DNA of 64,000 nt, from NCBI GenBank assembly GCA_049841135.1, contig JASGHK010000005.1, forward strand, positions 2,728,001 through 2,792,000, read 5' to 3'. The DNA is from JACRCT01 sp049841135. GTDB taxonomy: Bacteria > Myxococcota > Myxococcia > Myxococcales > UBA5297. Numbering within the stretch: the stretch's first letter is position 1; every line of letters begins with the position of its first letter. The notes beneath the pieces were generated by a model. It worked only from the letters and a program-made list of their open reading frames with translations. It was not told the origin of the DNA and searched no databases. Of this stretch, positions 46,533-55,449 are shown one piece after another. The position numbers and the translations under genes were made by a program.

Positions 46533-48735
46533 CTACTGGACGGTGACGTAGACGCTGCTCGTCTCGAGCCCGGTCCCCGACAACTGGATCCGGTACTCGC
46601 CGGGCGCCGCCGAGGCCGTCGGAGTGACGGTCACCTCGGCCCGGCCGTTCGTCACCCGGACGCTCGCGGGGAAGGTCCCAGGCAGTGTGGTCGAGAGGTT
46701 CACGGTCCGCGAGTGGCCGGCAACCCGGGCGCCCCACTCGTCGGTGAGGTAGATGCGCAGGGTCAGCGGCGCGCCGGAGCTCACCGTGGCCGGGTTCGCC
46801 TGCGCGAGGATCCGATAGGGAGAGCCGCTCGAGGTGTGCCCGCCGAGCACGACGTAGCCGATGTAGTCGGTGGAGCCGTACTTCTTGAACCAGAACCGCG
46901 CCGCGGGGTGCGAGGGCGCCGTCGTGGCGGTGATCCGCACCGAGCCCGAGATGTGCTGCAGCGCCGCCGGCAGCTTCGCCAGCCCCGCCAGGTCGTCGAA
47001 GATGTTGCCCACCTCGGTCCAGGCCCCCAGGCCGGTGCCCGACTTGTAGGCCGCGCCGCTCTGGCCGTAGCCGTAGTAGGTCCCGTCCCGCCACTCCATG
47101 AAGCGGATGTCCGAGCTCGAGGCGCCGTTCTCCAGCCAGGCCGCGCCGCTCCACTCGTAGGTGCCGTTGACGATGACGTGGCCGGTGCCGTCGATGGTGG
47201 CGATGTTGCCCATGATCGAGGTCCGCGACGGCGCGGCCATCAGCGCCTGGTGCTGGGCCCAGGTCATGGGCACGGGCGGGACGGTGGCGTCGCCGGTGAT
47301 CTTGACCACGCAGTGCGTGTCCATCTCCGTGCCGTCGATGGTCTCGCCCAGGTTCGTCCCGTCCATGGAGTAGAAGCTGTCTTCTCCGGGGACGAAGTAC
47401 GCGTGGTACAGGTTCTTCGAAAAACCATTGTGGTAGTTGTACGTCAGCGTTCCGCTGGCGTTGTAGAAGAGGTCGAGCCCAGCGGCGAGCGTCCAGACGA
47501 AGTGGAAGCGTTCGGGGTAGCCGTCGCGGGGCGGCTCGGCTACGACCTGCGTCAGGTACGGTTCGGTCAAGAAGTCGTCCAGGTTGAGCCGGGCGATGCC
47601 CACCTTGGCCGGCTGCCAGGTGAGGCCGTTGTCGGTCGACTTGATCCGAGATCTGCGAGCGGTACGCGACCCGGTAGTCGGTGCCTCCATAGGTGAAGGT
47701 CGGCTCGTTGCTGCTCGTGGGGACCGCTCGCGTGAAGTAGTACATCGCGCCGTTGCGGGCGACGAAGGCCTTGGGGTACTCGCCCTGGATGAGCGCGGTG
47801 CCCGGCCGGCCGAACAGCCCGGCGCCGCCGAGCCGCAGCTGCTCGGTGGTGTAGGTGCCCTCGATGGTCCCGGGGTTGTCGAACCGGAAGTGGAAGTTGC
47901 AGTGCGGGTCGACGCCGCCCAGGCTGCGCTGGTTCACGAAGAAGACGTGGATGTGGCCGTCCTGCGACTTCACCACCTGCGGGTAGCTGTGCCCGTCGAC
48001 GGTGGTGTTGTGCGCGGTGAAGTTGAAGAGCTCCACCGGCCCGGCCTGCGTGTTCGTGTCGTGGTTGAGCGAGAAGGCGTAGATGCCCGCGCTGGCCACG
48101 TCGAGGCCGCCCAGGTAGACGCCGAAGGTGGTGTTCGACTCGGGATCGTAGACGGAGTCCGCCATGGGGCGGGCGTTGTCGAAGGCTCCGTTGGCCTCCG
48201 CCGCGGAGATGAACCAGGTGTCGTCGGCGAGCTTGGGGAGCACGGGCCCGGCGTCCGTCTCGCCGATGAAGCTGCCCGCATCGAGACCCGCGCTGCTCGC
48301 GTCGAGACGAGCGCTGCCTGCATCGAGCCCCGCATGGCCCGCATCGGGACCGGCGCCGCCCGCGTCGAGACGAGCGAGGTCTGCATCCAGACCGGCGCCG
48401 CCACCAGCGTCGAGGCCCGCGCCGCCTGCATCCTCCTCGGTGTCGCCCGTGTCGGGAGTGGAGGGCCCCACATCCGGCTCCGAGGTCCCGGAATCCGCGG
48501 GTTCGCTGCTGGCATCAAGGCCAGCAAGCTCAGTGCCCGAATCGACGCCCGAGGCGGCGTCGGGGTTGGCTGGAGCAGCCCCCGAGTCCGGGGATGCCGC
48601 GTCGGAGGAAGCCGACGTCGCGCCGTCGGACACGCCGGAATCGTCCGGCAGCGTCGCGATGTGGACCTCGCAGCCGAACAAGGTGGTGGAGGCCAAGCAT
48701 GCGACGACGAGCGCCGCCCTGAGACCGGTCTTCAA
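46533..48735 (-). CDS. BNR-repeat (BNR_4-like) surface lipoprotein, frameshifted
   Basis: The start at 48735 gives a lipoprotein signal (VACLASTTLFGCE). About 110 residues of Asp/Ala/Gly linker follow, including GLDAG-type repeats, and then a BNR_4-type propeller: ADDTWFISAAEANGAFDNARPMADSVYDPESNTTFGVYLGG, VVKSQDGHIHVFFVNQRS. Near 47645 the frame slips one base (YRSQISD continues as KSTDNGLTWQPAKVG) and runs to a stop at 46533. The last 100 residues are an Ig-like/filamin-like beta domain (SGAPLTLRIYLTDEWGARVAGHSRTVNLS). Related proteins bind or cleave glycans, but no catalytic residues can be assigned here. It is downstream of cspA but separated by a terminator. Confidence 0.78.
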
Positions 48736-48841
48736 GGTGTCCTCCTCCCAGAGGGATGCAGGACACCTCGTACCGCATTGCCGATGGCTTCGTCACGCGG
48801 GCTGAGAGGGACCGCCCTCCGCCCTGCGTCAAGCCCGCGGC

Positions 48842-48869
48842 GAGAAGCAATTCTTGGCGACCTTGGCGG
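48842..48869. repeat. CTTGGCG-unit repeat, third copy
   Basis: It reads GAGAAGCAATTCTTGGCGACC followed by TTGGCGG and matches the outer edge and right arm of the 46437-46470 repeat, including the preceding GAGAAAGCAGTT. It lies between the BNR lipoprotein gene and the cspA terminator. Confidence 0.7.
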
Positions 48870-48935
48870 CTCAACGAGCCCGCTTCGAGCACGCTGTCGG
48901 ACTCCACGCCGCCGCTGCCGCAACCCGCAAAGACA

Positions 48936-48966
48936 GCGGCCCTGGCTCGCTCGGAGCCAGGGCCGC
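48936..48966 (-). terminator. Rho-independent terminator of the cold-shock gene
   Basis: A perfect 13-bp stem (GCGGCCCTGGCTC and GAGCCAGGGCCGC) with a 5-base loop lies 26 bases after the cold-shock stop codon. On the minus strand it is followed by TGTCTTTG. Confidence 0.85.
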
Positions 48967-48992
48967 CTCTCAGCTTAGGAACTCAGCGGATC

Positions 48993-49199
48993 TCAGGAGA
49001 TCGCGCGGACGTTCGAAGCCTGAAGGCCCTTGGGGCCCTTGGTCACTTCGAACTCCACCTTCTGGCCCTCGGCCAGGGTGCGGAAGCCTTCCGCCTGGAT
49101 CGCAGTGTGGTGGCAGAACACGTCCGGACCACCGTTGTCCTGCGTGATGAAGCCGAAGCCCTTCGCGTCGTTGAACCACTTCACAGTGCCGCTAGCCAT
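48993..49199 (-). CDS. cspA: Cold-shock domain protein CspA family
   Basis: 68 residues, the normal CspA length. It has SGTVKWFNDAKGFGFIT with the RNP1 motif KGFGFI, VFCHHTAIQAEGFRTLAEGQKVEFEVTKGPKGLQASNV with a slightly unusual RNP2 (VFCHH for VFVHF/Y), and the closing ASNVRAI. It binds single-stranded RNA and DNA as an RNA chaperone and transcription antiterminator. It is monocistronic, with its own terminator and an A/T-richer leader upstream (49200-49275), as is common for cold-shock genes. Many myxobacterial genomes hold several paralogues, so the gene symbol marks the family only. Confidence 0.95.
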   Translation of the reverse strand: MASGTVKWFNDAKGFGFITQDNGGPDVFCHHTAIQAEGFRTLAEGQKVEFEVTKGPKGLQASNVRAIS

Positions 49200-49398
49200 T
49201 ACGTTTGCTCTTCTTTCTTGTTCGAACCGCACAGGAACGGGCGGCCCCACTGAGTCCCTATCGGACAAAGTGCGCCATAAAGTACGTCTTTGGTGCCCAG
49301 AAGTCGAGGGGATCTCAGGTGGCTGCCCGCAAGGGGTGAACTCGAGGGTTTGGCCTGCCCGTTCGGCGTATGCTCGGCCCCCTCTTCGGGAGGTCGCC

Positions 49399-51045
49399 AT
49401 GCGTACCGGACTCATCTCCATCGCCGTATCGATGCTCGCCGGCTGCGCCACGACGCCTGCTGCCAAGAGCGAAGCGCCCGCGCCTGCCGCAGCGCCATCA
49501 CCCGCCAAGGCCGACTCCGCCCAGGCTGCCGCAGCCCGGGCGTTTGCCGAAGAGTTCGCCCACAAGGAGTTCGCCAAGGCGGCCGCTCGCTTCGACGCGA
49601 AGATGGCACAGGCGCTGCCGGCCGAGAGGCTCGCCGAGGTGCTGGACGCATGGGCCGGCCGCGGGGCGCTGCAGAGCATCACCGTCGTCAAGGCGCTCGA
49701 GGTCCCGGGCGCCAAGGGCGAGGTGGTCGACTGCCTCTACGAGCAGGGGCTGATGACCTTCGTCGTCTTCTTCGACCAGGAAGGGCGCATCAGCGGCCTG
49801 CGGACGCATCCGCTGCCGAAGAAGGAGAAGCTCGAGGCGCTGGCGCGTGACTACTGGTCGTTGCTTGTCGCCGGCAAGTGGGACGAGGCGGCGGCCCGCT
49901 GGGCGCCGCCCGGTCTGAGCGCCCCAAAGCTGCAAGCGGCGACTCAGGAGTACCTGGGAGAGAAAGGAGCCTTCAAGGCGATCGACGTGGTCAGCATCAA
50001 GCAGCGCCCGAAGTCTGCGGGCATCACGCTCGAGTGCCTGCACGAGAAGAAGAGCGGCCAGGTCTTCGTCGCCATCGACGGCCTCGAGCGCGTGGTGGGG
50101 CTCTTCTTCAGGGACGGCTGGAGCCCGGCGGACTACGTCGACCTCAAGGCCTTCGAAGAGCGGGCGGTGACCGTCGGCGTCGAGAAGTACCCGCTGCCTG
50201 GAACGCTGACGCTGCCCAAAGGCAAGGCGTCGTTGCCCGCGGCGATCCTGATCCACGGCTCGGGCCCCAGCGACCGCGACGAGGCGATGGGCCCGAACAA
50301 GACCTTCCGCGATCTCGCGTGGGGCCTGGCCAGCAAGGGCGTCGCGGTGCTGCGTTACGAGAAGAAGACGCGGCAGTACCAGGGCGAGATGGCCGAGTAC
50401 GTGAAGGGCATCGAGCAGGAGTACCTCGAGGACGTGCGCAGCGCGGTGGACCTGCTCGCCAAGACCCCGGAGATCGACCCCAAGCGGATCTTCCTGGTCG
50501 GCCACAGCCTCGGCGCGATGGTGGCGCCCAAGGCCGCGCTCGACGACCCGCGGGTGCGCGGCGTCGTGCTCCTCGCCGGGCCGACCCGGACCGACGGCCA
50601 GGTCCACCTCGACCAGCACCGCTACCTGATGGACCACGGCTGGGACGTGCCCAAGGAGCAGCAGGCGGCGTTCCTGGCGGAGGCCGAGGCGGTGGCGAAG
50701 AAGCTGGACGACCCGAACCTCAAGCCGGAGGACGTCGTCGACGGCATCGAAGGCAGTTACTGGCTGGACCTGCGCCAGTACGCCAAGGGCGGCTTCGCGC
50801 CGAAGCTGGACGTCCCCGTCCTGGTGGCCCAGGGCGAGCGCGACTACCAGGTCACGCTCGTGGACTTCGACGGCTGGAAGAAGGCGCTGGAGGGCAAGAA
50901 GAAGGTGGCCTTCAAGCTCTTCCCCGGGCTCAACCACCACTTCATGCCTGGCACCGGCCCCTCGACGCCGCAGGAGTACGACCGGCCGAATCATGTGGCC
51001 AGGGAAGTCATCGAAGAGGTGGCCGGCTTCGTCGCCGGTCGTTGA
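49399..51045 (+). CDS. Lipoprotein alpha/beta-hydrolase with two DUF3887-like domains
   Basis: 548 residues from the ATG behind GGGAGG. The longer open frame upstream is only antisense to cspA. A lipobox ends the signal peptide (VSMLAGCATTP). Two similar DUF3887-like domains follow (EFAHKEFAKAAARFDAKMAQALP and YWSLLVAGKWDEAAARWAPPG). The hydrolase domain starts at about 270: LPAAILIHGSGPSDRDE (oxyanion hole), FLVGHSLGAM (nucleophile Ser), VLVAQGERDYQV (acid) and GLNHHFMPG (His). The full triad is present. Close relatives are peptidase-like or esterase-like, and DUF3887 domains often accompany serine hydrolases. It is anchored in the cell envelope. Confidence 0.88.
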   Translation: MRTGLISIAVSMLAGCATTPAAKSEAPAPAAAPSPAKADSAQAAAARAFAEEFAHKEFAKAAARFDAKMAQALPAERLAEVLDAWAGRGALQSITVVKALEVPGAKGEVVDCLYEQGLMTFVVFFDQEGRISGLRTHPLPKKEKLEALARDYWSLLVAGKWDEAAARWAPPGLSAPKLQAATQEYLGEKGAFKAIDVVSIKQRPKSAGITLECLHEKKSGQVFVAIDGLERVVGLFFRDGWSPADYVDLKAFEERAVTVGVEKYPLPGTLTLPKGKASLPAAILIHGSGPSDRDEAMGPNKTFRDLAWGLASKGVAVLRYEKKTRQYQGEMAEYVKGIEQEYLEDVRSAVDLLAKTPEIDPKRIFLVGHSLGAMVAPKAALDDPRVRGVVLLAGPTRTDGQVHLDQHRYLMDHGWDVPKEQQAAFLAEAEAVAKKLDDPNLKPEDVVDGIEGSYWLDLRQYAKGGFAPKLDVPVLVAQGERDYQVTLVDFDGWKKALEGKKKVAFKLFPGLNHHFMPGTGPSTPQEYDRPNHVAREVIEEVAGFVAGR

Positions 51046-51108
51046 GTCGACTCGAATCCCCCCCCGAGGGCCGGCGCGGCCGCTGGTCCGCGCCAGTCCG
51101 AGGTTGTG

Positions 51109-51622
51109 ATGCCCAGGTTCGTCGCTCTCCTTCGCGCCGTGAACGTCGGCGGGACCGGCAAGCTCGCGATGCCGGAAGCTCAAGGCGCTGTGCGAGAAGG
51201 CGGGCTTCGAGGGCGTCGCGACCTACATCCAGTCCGGGAACGTGGTCTTCGACACGCCGCTGACCGAGGCGAAGGCCAAGGCGGCGCTCGAGTCCGCGCT
51301 GCAGAAGAAGATGGGCAAGCCGGTGGGCGTCGTCGTGCGCACCGGCGCCGAGCTCGAAGGAGTGCTGAAGTCGAACCCGTTCAAGAAGGCCGAGCCGAAC
51401 CGCGTCATCGTGCTCTTCCTCGACCAGGCGCCGGGGAAGGGCGCGCTCGACGGCGTGAAGGCCCCGGGTGGCGAGGAGCTGGAGCTGAAGGGCCGTGAGC
51501 TCTTCATCCACTACCCGGCCGGCCAGGGCACCTCGAAGCTCAAGGTGCCGCTCGCCAAGGAAGGAACCGGCCGGAACCTGAACACGGTGGCCAAGCTCGC
51601 GGAGATGGCGAAGCCCGCCTGA
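51109..51622 (+). CDS. DUF1697-family protein, frameshifted near N-terminus
   Basis: MPRFVALLRAVNVGGTGKLAM at 51109 is the standard DUF1697 start. One base later than expected, near 51178, the frame changes to LKALCEKAGFEGVATYIQSGNVVFDTPLTEAKAKAALESAL, and the family pattern (YIQSGNVVF, EGVLKSNPF, NRVIVLFLDQAP, LNTVAKLAEMA) continues to 51622. Total length without the break is about 170 residues, as expected. It is a soluble protein of unknown function, common in soil bacteria. A strong terminator hairpin follows at 51678. Confidence 0.8.
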
Positions 51623-51677
51623 CACCCCGAGCTTGTCGAGCAACTGTCTTGGCAGTCAACGGGAACAGTAGACGCCA

Positions 51678-51709
51678 AGGCCGCTCACGGGAGTTGCCGT
51701 GAGCGGCCT
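51678..51709. terminator. Bidirectional terminator hairpin
   Basis: A perfect 13-bp stem, AGGCCGCTCACGG and CCGTGAGCGGCCT, with loop GAGTTG. It lies between the end of the DUF1697 gene (plus) and the end of the small gene at 51738 (minus), so it could serve both. Confidence 0.8.
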
Positions 51710-51737
51710 CGGTACTCCTTCTCGTCGTGTGTGGCTT

Positions 51738-52058
51738 CTAGAACGGGATGTCGCGGTAGCGCTCGCGCAGTCGCTTGCGCTCGCTCCTGCCGAGGGCCTC
51801 GTGGTAGGCGGCCAAGGCGGCGCCGAGCCTTCGGCTGGCGACCAGGACCGAGTGAGCGCGCATGGCATCGGGACCGCGCTCGCACACTACCGCGGCGCCG
51901 TACGCGAGTTCGTCATGCGCGGCCAGGAGCGCTTCCTCGCAGGGCCCAAGTGCCGCTTCAAGGATGGCCAGTGCGGCCAGTTGAGGGGAACGGGAGAGGC
52001 GTTGAGCTGGTGGGAGAAGTTTCAAGGGACCTCCTTCGCTGGTGGGGATGACCGCCAT
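51738..52058 (-). CDS. Small helical protein adjoining the IS110 transposase
   Basis: 106 residues from MAVIPTSEGGPLK; an ATG at 52112 would give 124. The protein is a two- or three-helix bundle (LAALAILEAALGPCEEALLAAHDEL and LGAALAAYHEALGRSERKRL). Its start overlaps the transposase end by 37 bases in another frame. It could be a passenger gene of the insertion element or a host gene interrupted at its 5' end. No family recognised. Confidence 0.5.
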   Translation of the reverse strand: MAVIPTSEGGPLKLLPPAQRLSRSPQLAALAILEAALGPCEEALLAAHDELAYGAAVVCERGPDAMRAHSVLVASRRLGAALAAYHEALGRSERKRLRERYRDIPF

Positions 52059-52990
52059 GGCTGACCGGACTTGGCGATCTGGTTGAGGATCAGCAGCAGC
52101 TTGCGAATGCACGCCGTCAGGGCGAGCTTCTTGGGCTTGCCCCTGGCAACGAGTTTCTCGTAGGTGGCTTTGAGTACTGGGTTGCTCCTGCTTCCGACGA
52201 GCGCGGCCATGTAGAGCGTCGTACGGACGTCGGCGCGGCCACCCCAGACAGAGCGGGCACCGAAGGCCCGGTGTGCGGTGTCTCGGTTGAAGGGAGCCAC
52301 ACCAACGAGTGCTGCGATCTGTTTGCGATTGATCCGTCCCAGTTCGGGAAGGCTCGCGATGAGCGTGGCTGCCGTGACGGGGCCCACCCCGGGCACCGAG
52401 CAGAGCAACTGGTATCGGGCCAGCTGCTCCTCGGATTGACGGGTCTGCGCGAGCAGGAGCGCATCCAGCTTGGTGCGCTCCTCGACGAGCCAGGCGAGGT
52501 GCCTCTCGGTCATGGCTCGCACGTCGACGGCCTCGGCGGGCATGGCCGACAGCCGGCCACGCTCTGCAGTGGCCAGCGCGATCAGCTGTCTTCGGCGCGT
52601 GAGGAACGTTTCGAGCAGCATGCGTTCCGGCGAGGGCGGGCAGTAGCGTATGGGGCTGGCGACCTCGGCGTAGTGGGCGATGACGCCGGCGTCGATCGCA
52701 TCGGTCTTGGCGTCGTACCCGAGCGCCTTGGCGAACTCGCGCACGCGACGGGGGTTGACGATCGCGACCTCATGCGTCGCGTTCGCCAGAGCGGTGATGA
52801 CCGGCAGCTCGAGGCCGCCGGTGGCCTCCGCTGCGACGAGCTTGGGGACGAGCTTACGGATGCGCTCGGCCACACGCGTGATGCCCGCTGGGGAGTTGGG
52901 CTCGGTGAAGTTCTCCCCGGAGGGCCAGACCGCGCAGTCCAACCATTTCTTCGATACGTCGATACCGACACAGCATCCGTTCTTGACCAT
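52022..52990 (-). CDS. IS110-family transposase
   Basis: 322 residues from MVKNGCCVGIDVSKKW; a longer start at 53044 is less likely. The N-terminal RuvC-like DEDD_Tnp_IS110 domain shows CVGIDVSKKWLDCAV (first Asp), VAAEATGGLE (Glu) and YDAKTDAIDAGVIAHYAE (the Asp pair). The C-terminal Transposase_20 domain reads LLCSVPGVGPVTAATLIASLPELG, AALVGVAPFNRD and ARSVWGGRADVRTTLYMAAL, with the conserved Ser. IS110 elements lack terminal inverted repeats and produce no obvious target duplication, so the element borders cannot be placed from sequence alone. The coding sequence seems complete and intact. Confidence 0.93.
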   Translation of the reverse strand: MVKNGCCVGIDVSKKWLDCAVWPSGENFTEPNSPAGITRVAERIRKLVPKLVAAEATGGLELPVITALANATHEVAIVNPRRVREFAKALGYDAKTDAIDAGVIAHYAEVASPIRYCPPSPERMLLETFLTRRRQLIALATAERGRLSAMPAEAVDVRAMTERHLAWLVEERTKLDALLLAQTRQSEEQLARYQLLCSVPGVGPVTAATLIASLPELGRINRKQIAALVGVAPFNRDTAHRAFGARSVWGGRADVRTTLYMAALVGSRSNPVLKATYEKLVARGKPKKLALTACIRKLLLILNQIAKSGQPWRSSPPAKEVP

Positions 52991-53190
52991 GAGTTCTCTC
53001 CGGTTCGCGTTGGGCGAGCTCCTGCGAAAGGCAGCGCGGCGCAACCTTGCGAATGCGAGCTCCCGTCAAGAGGGCTCGAGCAACTGTGCGGGCTCGCGCT
53101 GGTACAGCGGCAAAACGAGCCACCGCGACCAAGCTCGACAACGATCTCGCCGAAGCGGAATCCGAGGGGCAGCGGACTGCGGTGGCTCAT

Positions 53191-53637
53191 CTACTGCGCT
53201 CGGAGGGATAGCCCGAAGACGGGCCGGCAATCCATATGCGCTGCCCCATTACTGAGAACACCAGACTGACGCGAGGCTCTATCCTTCCGGCGCTTTGCCA
53301 GGATCTCGTCGCGATGCGCCTGGTAGTAGCGGGCCGCCGCCTCGCGGTTGAGGCTCTTGGCGCGAGCGGCGTGCTTGTGGCGCCAACCCCTCATGTACTC
53401 GGCTTGCTTGGACCGACGCCGATGGGTCTCTCGCTCACGCTGCGCCTGGCCCAGCCCCGTCTGCCGGTAGCTGGTCTTGTGCGCGCGATCGCGCAACTTC
53501 TTCGCTGCTCGCGCGCAAGCCCGGCAACGCTTCTGCCGTCGGCGGACACGGCGATCCAGACGAAGCCGCCGCCCACAACCGGTGCAATGGGCAACGGCCA
53601 GCCGATAGACCCATCGCGGGCCCGCTGGAAGGGCTGC
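53191..53637 (-). pseudogene. Remnant of a zinc-ribbon, Arg/Lys-rich protein gene
   Basis: One frame stays open for 149 codons with biased, protein-like content: VYRLAVAHCTGCGRRLRLDRR, then RQKRCRACARAAKKLRDRAHK (a CxxC...CxxC zinc ribbon), then basic helices (SKQAEYMRGWRHKHAARAKSLNREAAARYYQAHRDEILAKRRK). There is no ATG or GTG before the zinc ribbon. A TTG at 53496 lies after it. The frame is stopped upstream by TAG at 53638. The missing start and position next to the IS110 gene suggest a truncated gene. The domain order (zinc ribbon plus repeated basic helix) is like HNH-associated or transposon accessory proteins, but no name is safe. Confidence 0.45.
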
Positions 53638-54198
53638 CTACGGCTGCCTGAGCGCCCTCTCGAGAGGTTGACCCGGCCGAAGTACGCCGCGGATAGTGCA
53701 AACAGGAGTCGGAACGTCTCGGGGCCCGCGAAGCATCGAGGCGTACCGCTCCTGGCGGCTGTCGCTCGTCTTCTCGGGCGACAGCCGTATTTTCAGACAC
53801 TCTCGTGCTTCCAGAGGCCGGACACCAATTCCCTGCCGGAGCGCCGCCAGCGCGTAGGCTCCCGTCCCGCCTCGATGAGGAACTGACGGGGGGAGGGGGC
53901 AAAAGGCCGCCCCCTCCCCCCGTCCGCCCCTCTCCCCAAACCGACCAGCTACGCTCCCAGAAGGTCTCACCCTTGGATTGCGGCCTCGCCTCTGCGGCGG
54001 CATGCCCCAGCAACTGTTCGAGCTTCTCCCTCGGAACGCAGGAACCAGATACAAGGGGCCGAGCTCGTCGAGGGGCCAGCGCAGCACCGTGCGTCCTTGC
54101 CGCCTCTTCAGGTACTCCGCGCCGCCCCCGACGACCGTGACCCTGCCGGTGTGCCCGGCGCCCGCGCCGGCCCCAGATTGACCGCGCGGGGGAGCGGC
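53638..54198. other. Long intergenic region between the IS110 remnant area and a glycosyltransferase gene
   Basis: 561 bases without a supported gene. The only marked structure is the 16-bp hairpin at 53885-53924. Open frames here are short, Arg/Pro-rich and unsupported. Confidence 0.5.
53885..53924. repeat. 16-bp perfect hairpin with GGGAGGGGG core
   Basis: GACGGGGGGAGGGGGC (53885-53900), loop AAAAGGCC, GCCCCCTCCCCCCGTC (53909-53924). It contains the same GGGAGGGGG/CCCCCTCCC stem as the elements at 24242 and 41649, but in opposite arm order and with a different loop. There is no T-run, so it is probably a repeat rather than a terminator. Confidence 0.75.
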
Positions 54199-55449
54199 AT
54201 GCGCATCTATGTCTTCGCGGAGCATTTCCCGAACACCTACAAGCCGTACTACGACGCTCAGCTCGCGGACTGGATGGACCAGGGGCACGAGGTGCGCGTC
54301 TTCGCCTTCGGCAAGTTCGATCGGACCCGCAACGCCCGAATCGACGAGCTCCAGCTCGACCGGCGCACGACCTACTGCCCCTCGACCCTGCGCACGCTTC
54401 CTGGAAGCGCGACCGGTCTGCTCTGGGACCTGGTCCTCCGGCCAGGGAGCGTCGGCCGGGCCATCCACGCCGCCTGGGAGGACGACCTGCCGGCGAAGCT
54501 GAAGCTCCTCGACGCGGCGCGCAGCGTGCGCCTGCCGGACGAGCCGCCCGAGCTGTGCCTCGTCCACAACCTCGTCACGGCCCAGTCCTTCGCGTTCCTC
54601 GAGCGGCTCTACCCCAGCGCGCGCGTGGCGCTCTACTTCCACGGGGGCGAGATCCCGGGCGGCGGGACGATCAGCGCGGAGCTGGCACGGCGCGCGTTCG
54701 AGCGCGTGCACGTCGTCTTCACCAACACCGGCTACTCGCGCGACGAGGTCGTCGCCCGCGGCTGCCGCCCGGAGAAGATCGTCCTGTGCCCGGTCGGGTT
54801 CCGCCTGGGCGAGTACCGGCCGGCGACCCGCAAGCGCTACCGCGAGGACGGGCTGCTGCGCCTGCTGATGGTGGGCCGGCTCGGAGTGGAGAAGGGGCTG
54901 GACCATGCGCTCGACGCAGCCCGGCTCCTGCTCGACCGCGGGCGCACCGCCTTCCGCCTGCGCATCGTCGGCGACGGCCCGCAGCGCCGGGCGCTCCAGG
55001 CGCGGGTGCAGCGCGAGGGGCTCGCCCGAAACGTGCGGCTGGTCGGCGAGCTCCCCCACCACGCGCTGCAGGCCGAGTACCGGGCCGCGGACGCGCTGCT
55101 CCTGCCCAGCATCCGCACCGCGCGCTGGGAGGAGAACCAGGCCTGCGTGGTCCAGGAGGCGATGCTGATGAAGCTCCTGGTCGTCTCGACGCGCACCGGC
55201 GGCGTGCAGGAGTCGCTCGCCGAGGGGTTGCGCCGGTTCAGCGTCGAGCCGGGCAGCGGAGGGGAGATCGCCGAGCGTGCGCAGGAGCTGCTCGCGCTCG
55301 ACGAGGAGGAGCTGCGGCGGCTGGGCGCCGAGGCGCGGGAGTTCGCGGCGTCGCGCTACGACGTGCGCGCGCTCAACCAGCGGCTGGTGGACGAGGCCCT
55401 CTCCCGCAGGGGGACTCCGGCGCGCGGCCCCGACGCCGTCCCCGCATGA
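54199..55449 (+). CDS. GT4-family glycosyltransferase (surface polysaccharide)
   Basis: 416 residues. The start at 54199 (MRIYVFAEHFPNTYKPY) matches the usual GT4 N-terminus; the open frame before it is low-complexity. The GT-B signature pieces are CLVHNLVTAQSFAFLERL, YFHGGEIPG, RLLMVGRLGVEKGLDHAL and LRIVGDGPQRRALQARV, then LVGELPHHALQAEYRAADALLLPSIRT and NQACVVQEAMLMKLLVVSTRTGGVQESL (E-x7-E region). A sugar-nucleotide donor is used to extend a lipid-linked or surface glycan. The stop overlaps the start of a flippase gene (ATGA), so the two proteins should act in the same export pathway. Confidence 0.88.
   Translation: MRIYVFAEHFPNTYKPYYDAQLADWMDQGHEVRVFAFGKFDRTRNARIDELQLDRRTTYCPSTLRTLPGSATGLLWDLVLRPGSVGRAIHAAWEDDLPAKLKLLDAARSVRLPDEPPELCLVHNLVTAQSFAFLERLYPSARVALYFHGGEIPGGGTISAELARRAFERVHVVFTNTGYSRDEVVARGCRPEKIVLCPVGFRLGEYRPATRKRYREDGLLRLLMVGRLGVEKGLDHALDAARLLLDRGRTAFRLRIVGDGPQRRALQARVQREGLARNVRLVGELPHHALQAEYRAADALLLPSIRTARWEENQACVVQEAMLMKLLVVSTRTGGVQESLAEGLRRFSVEPGSGGEIAERAQELLALDEEELRRLGAEAREFAASRYDVRALNQRLVDEALSRRGTPARGPDAVPA

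Noticed and set aside
49030..49398. N-terminal extension of the alpha/beta-hydrolase lipoprotein
   Set aside because: It is antisense to the cold-shock gene, and a lipoprotein signal with a ribosome site starts at 49399.
53885..53924. Terminator of the glycosyltransferase or IS region
   Set aside because: No gene ends just before it on either strand and no T-run follows; it shares its core with coding-region repeats instead.
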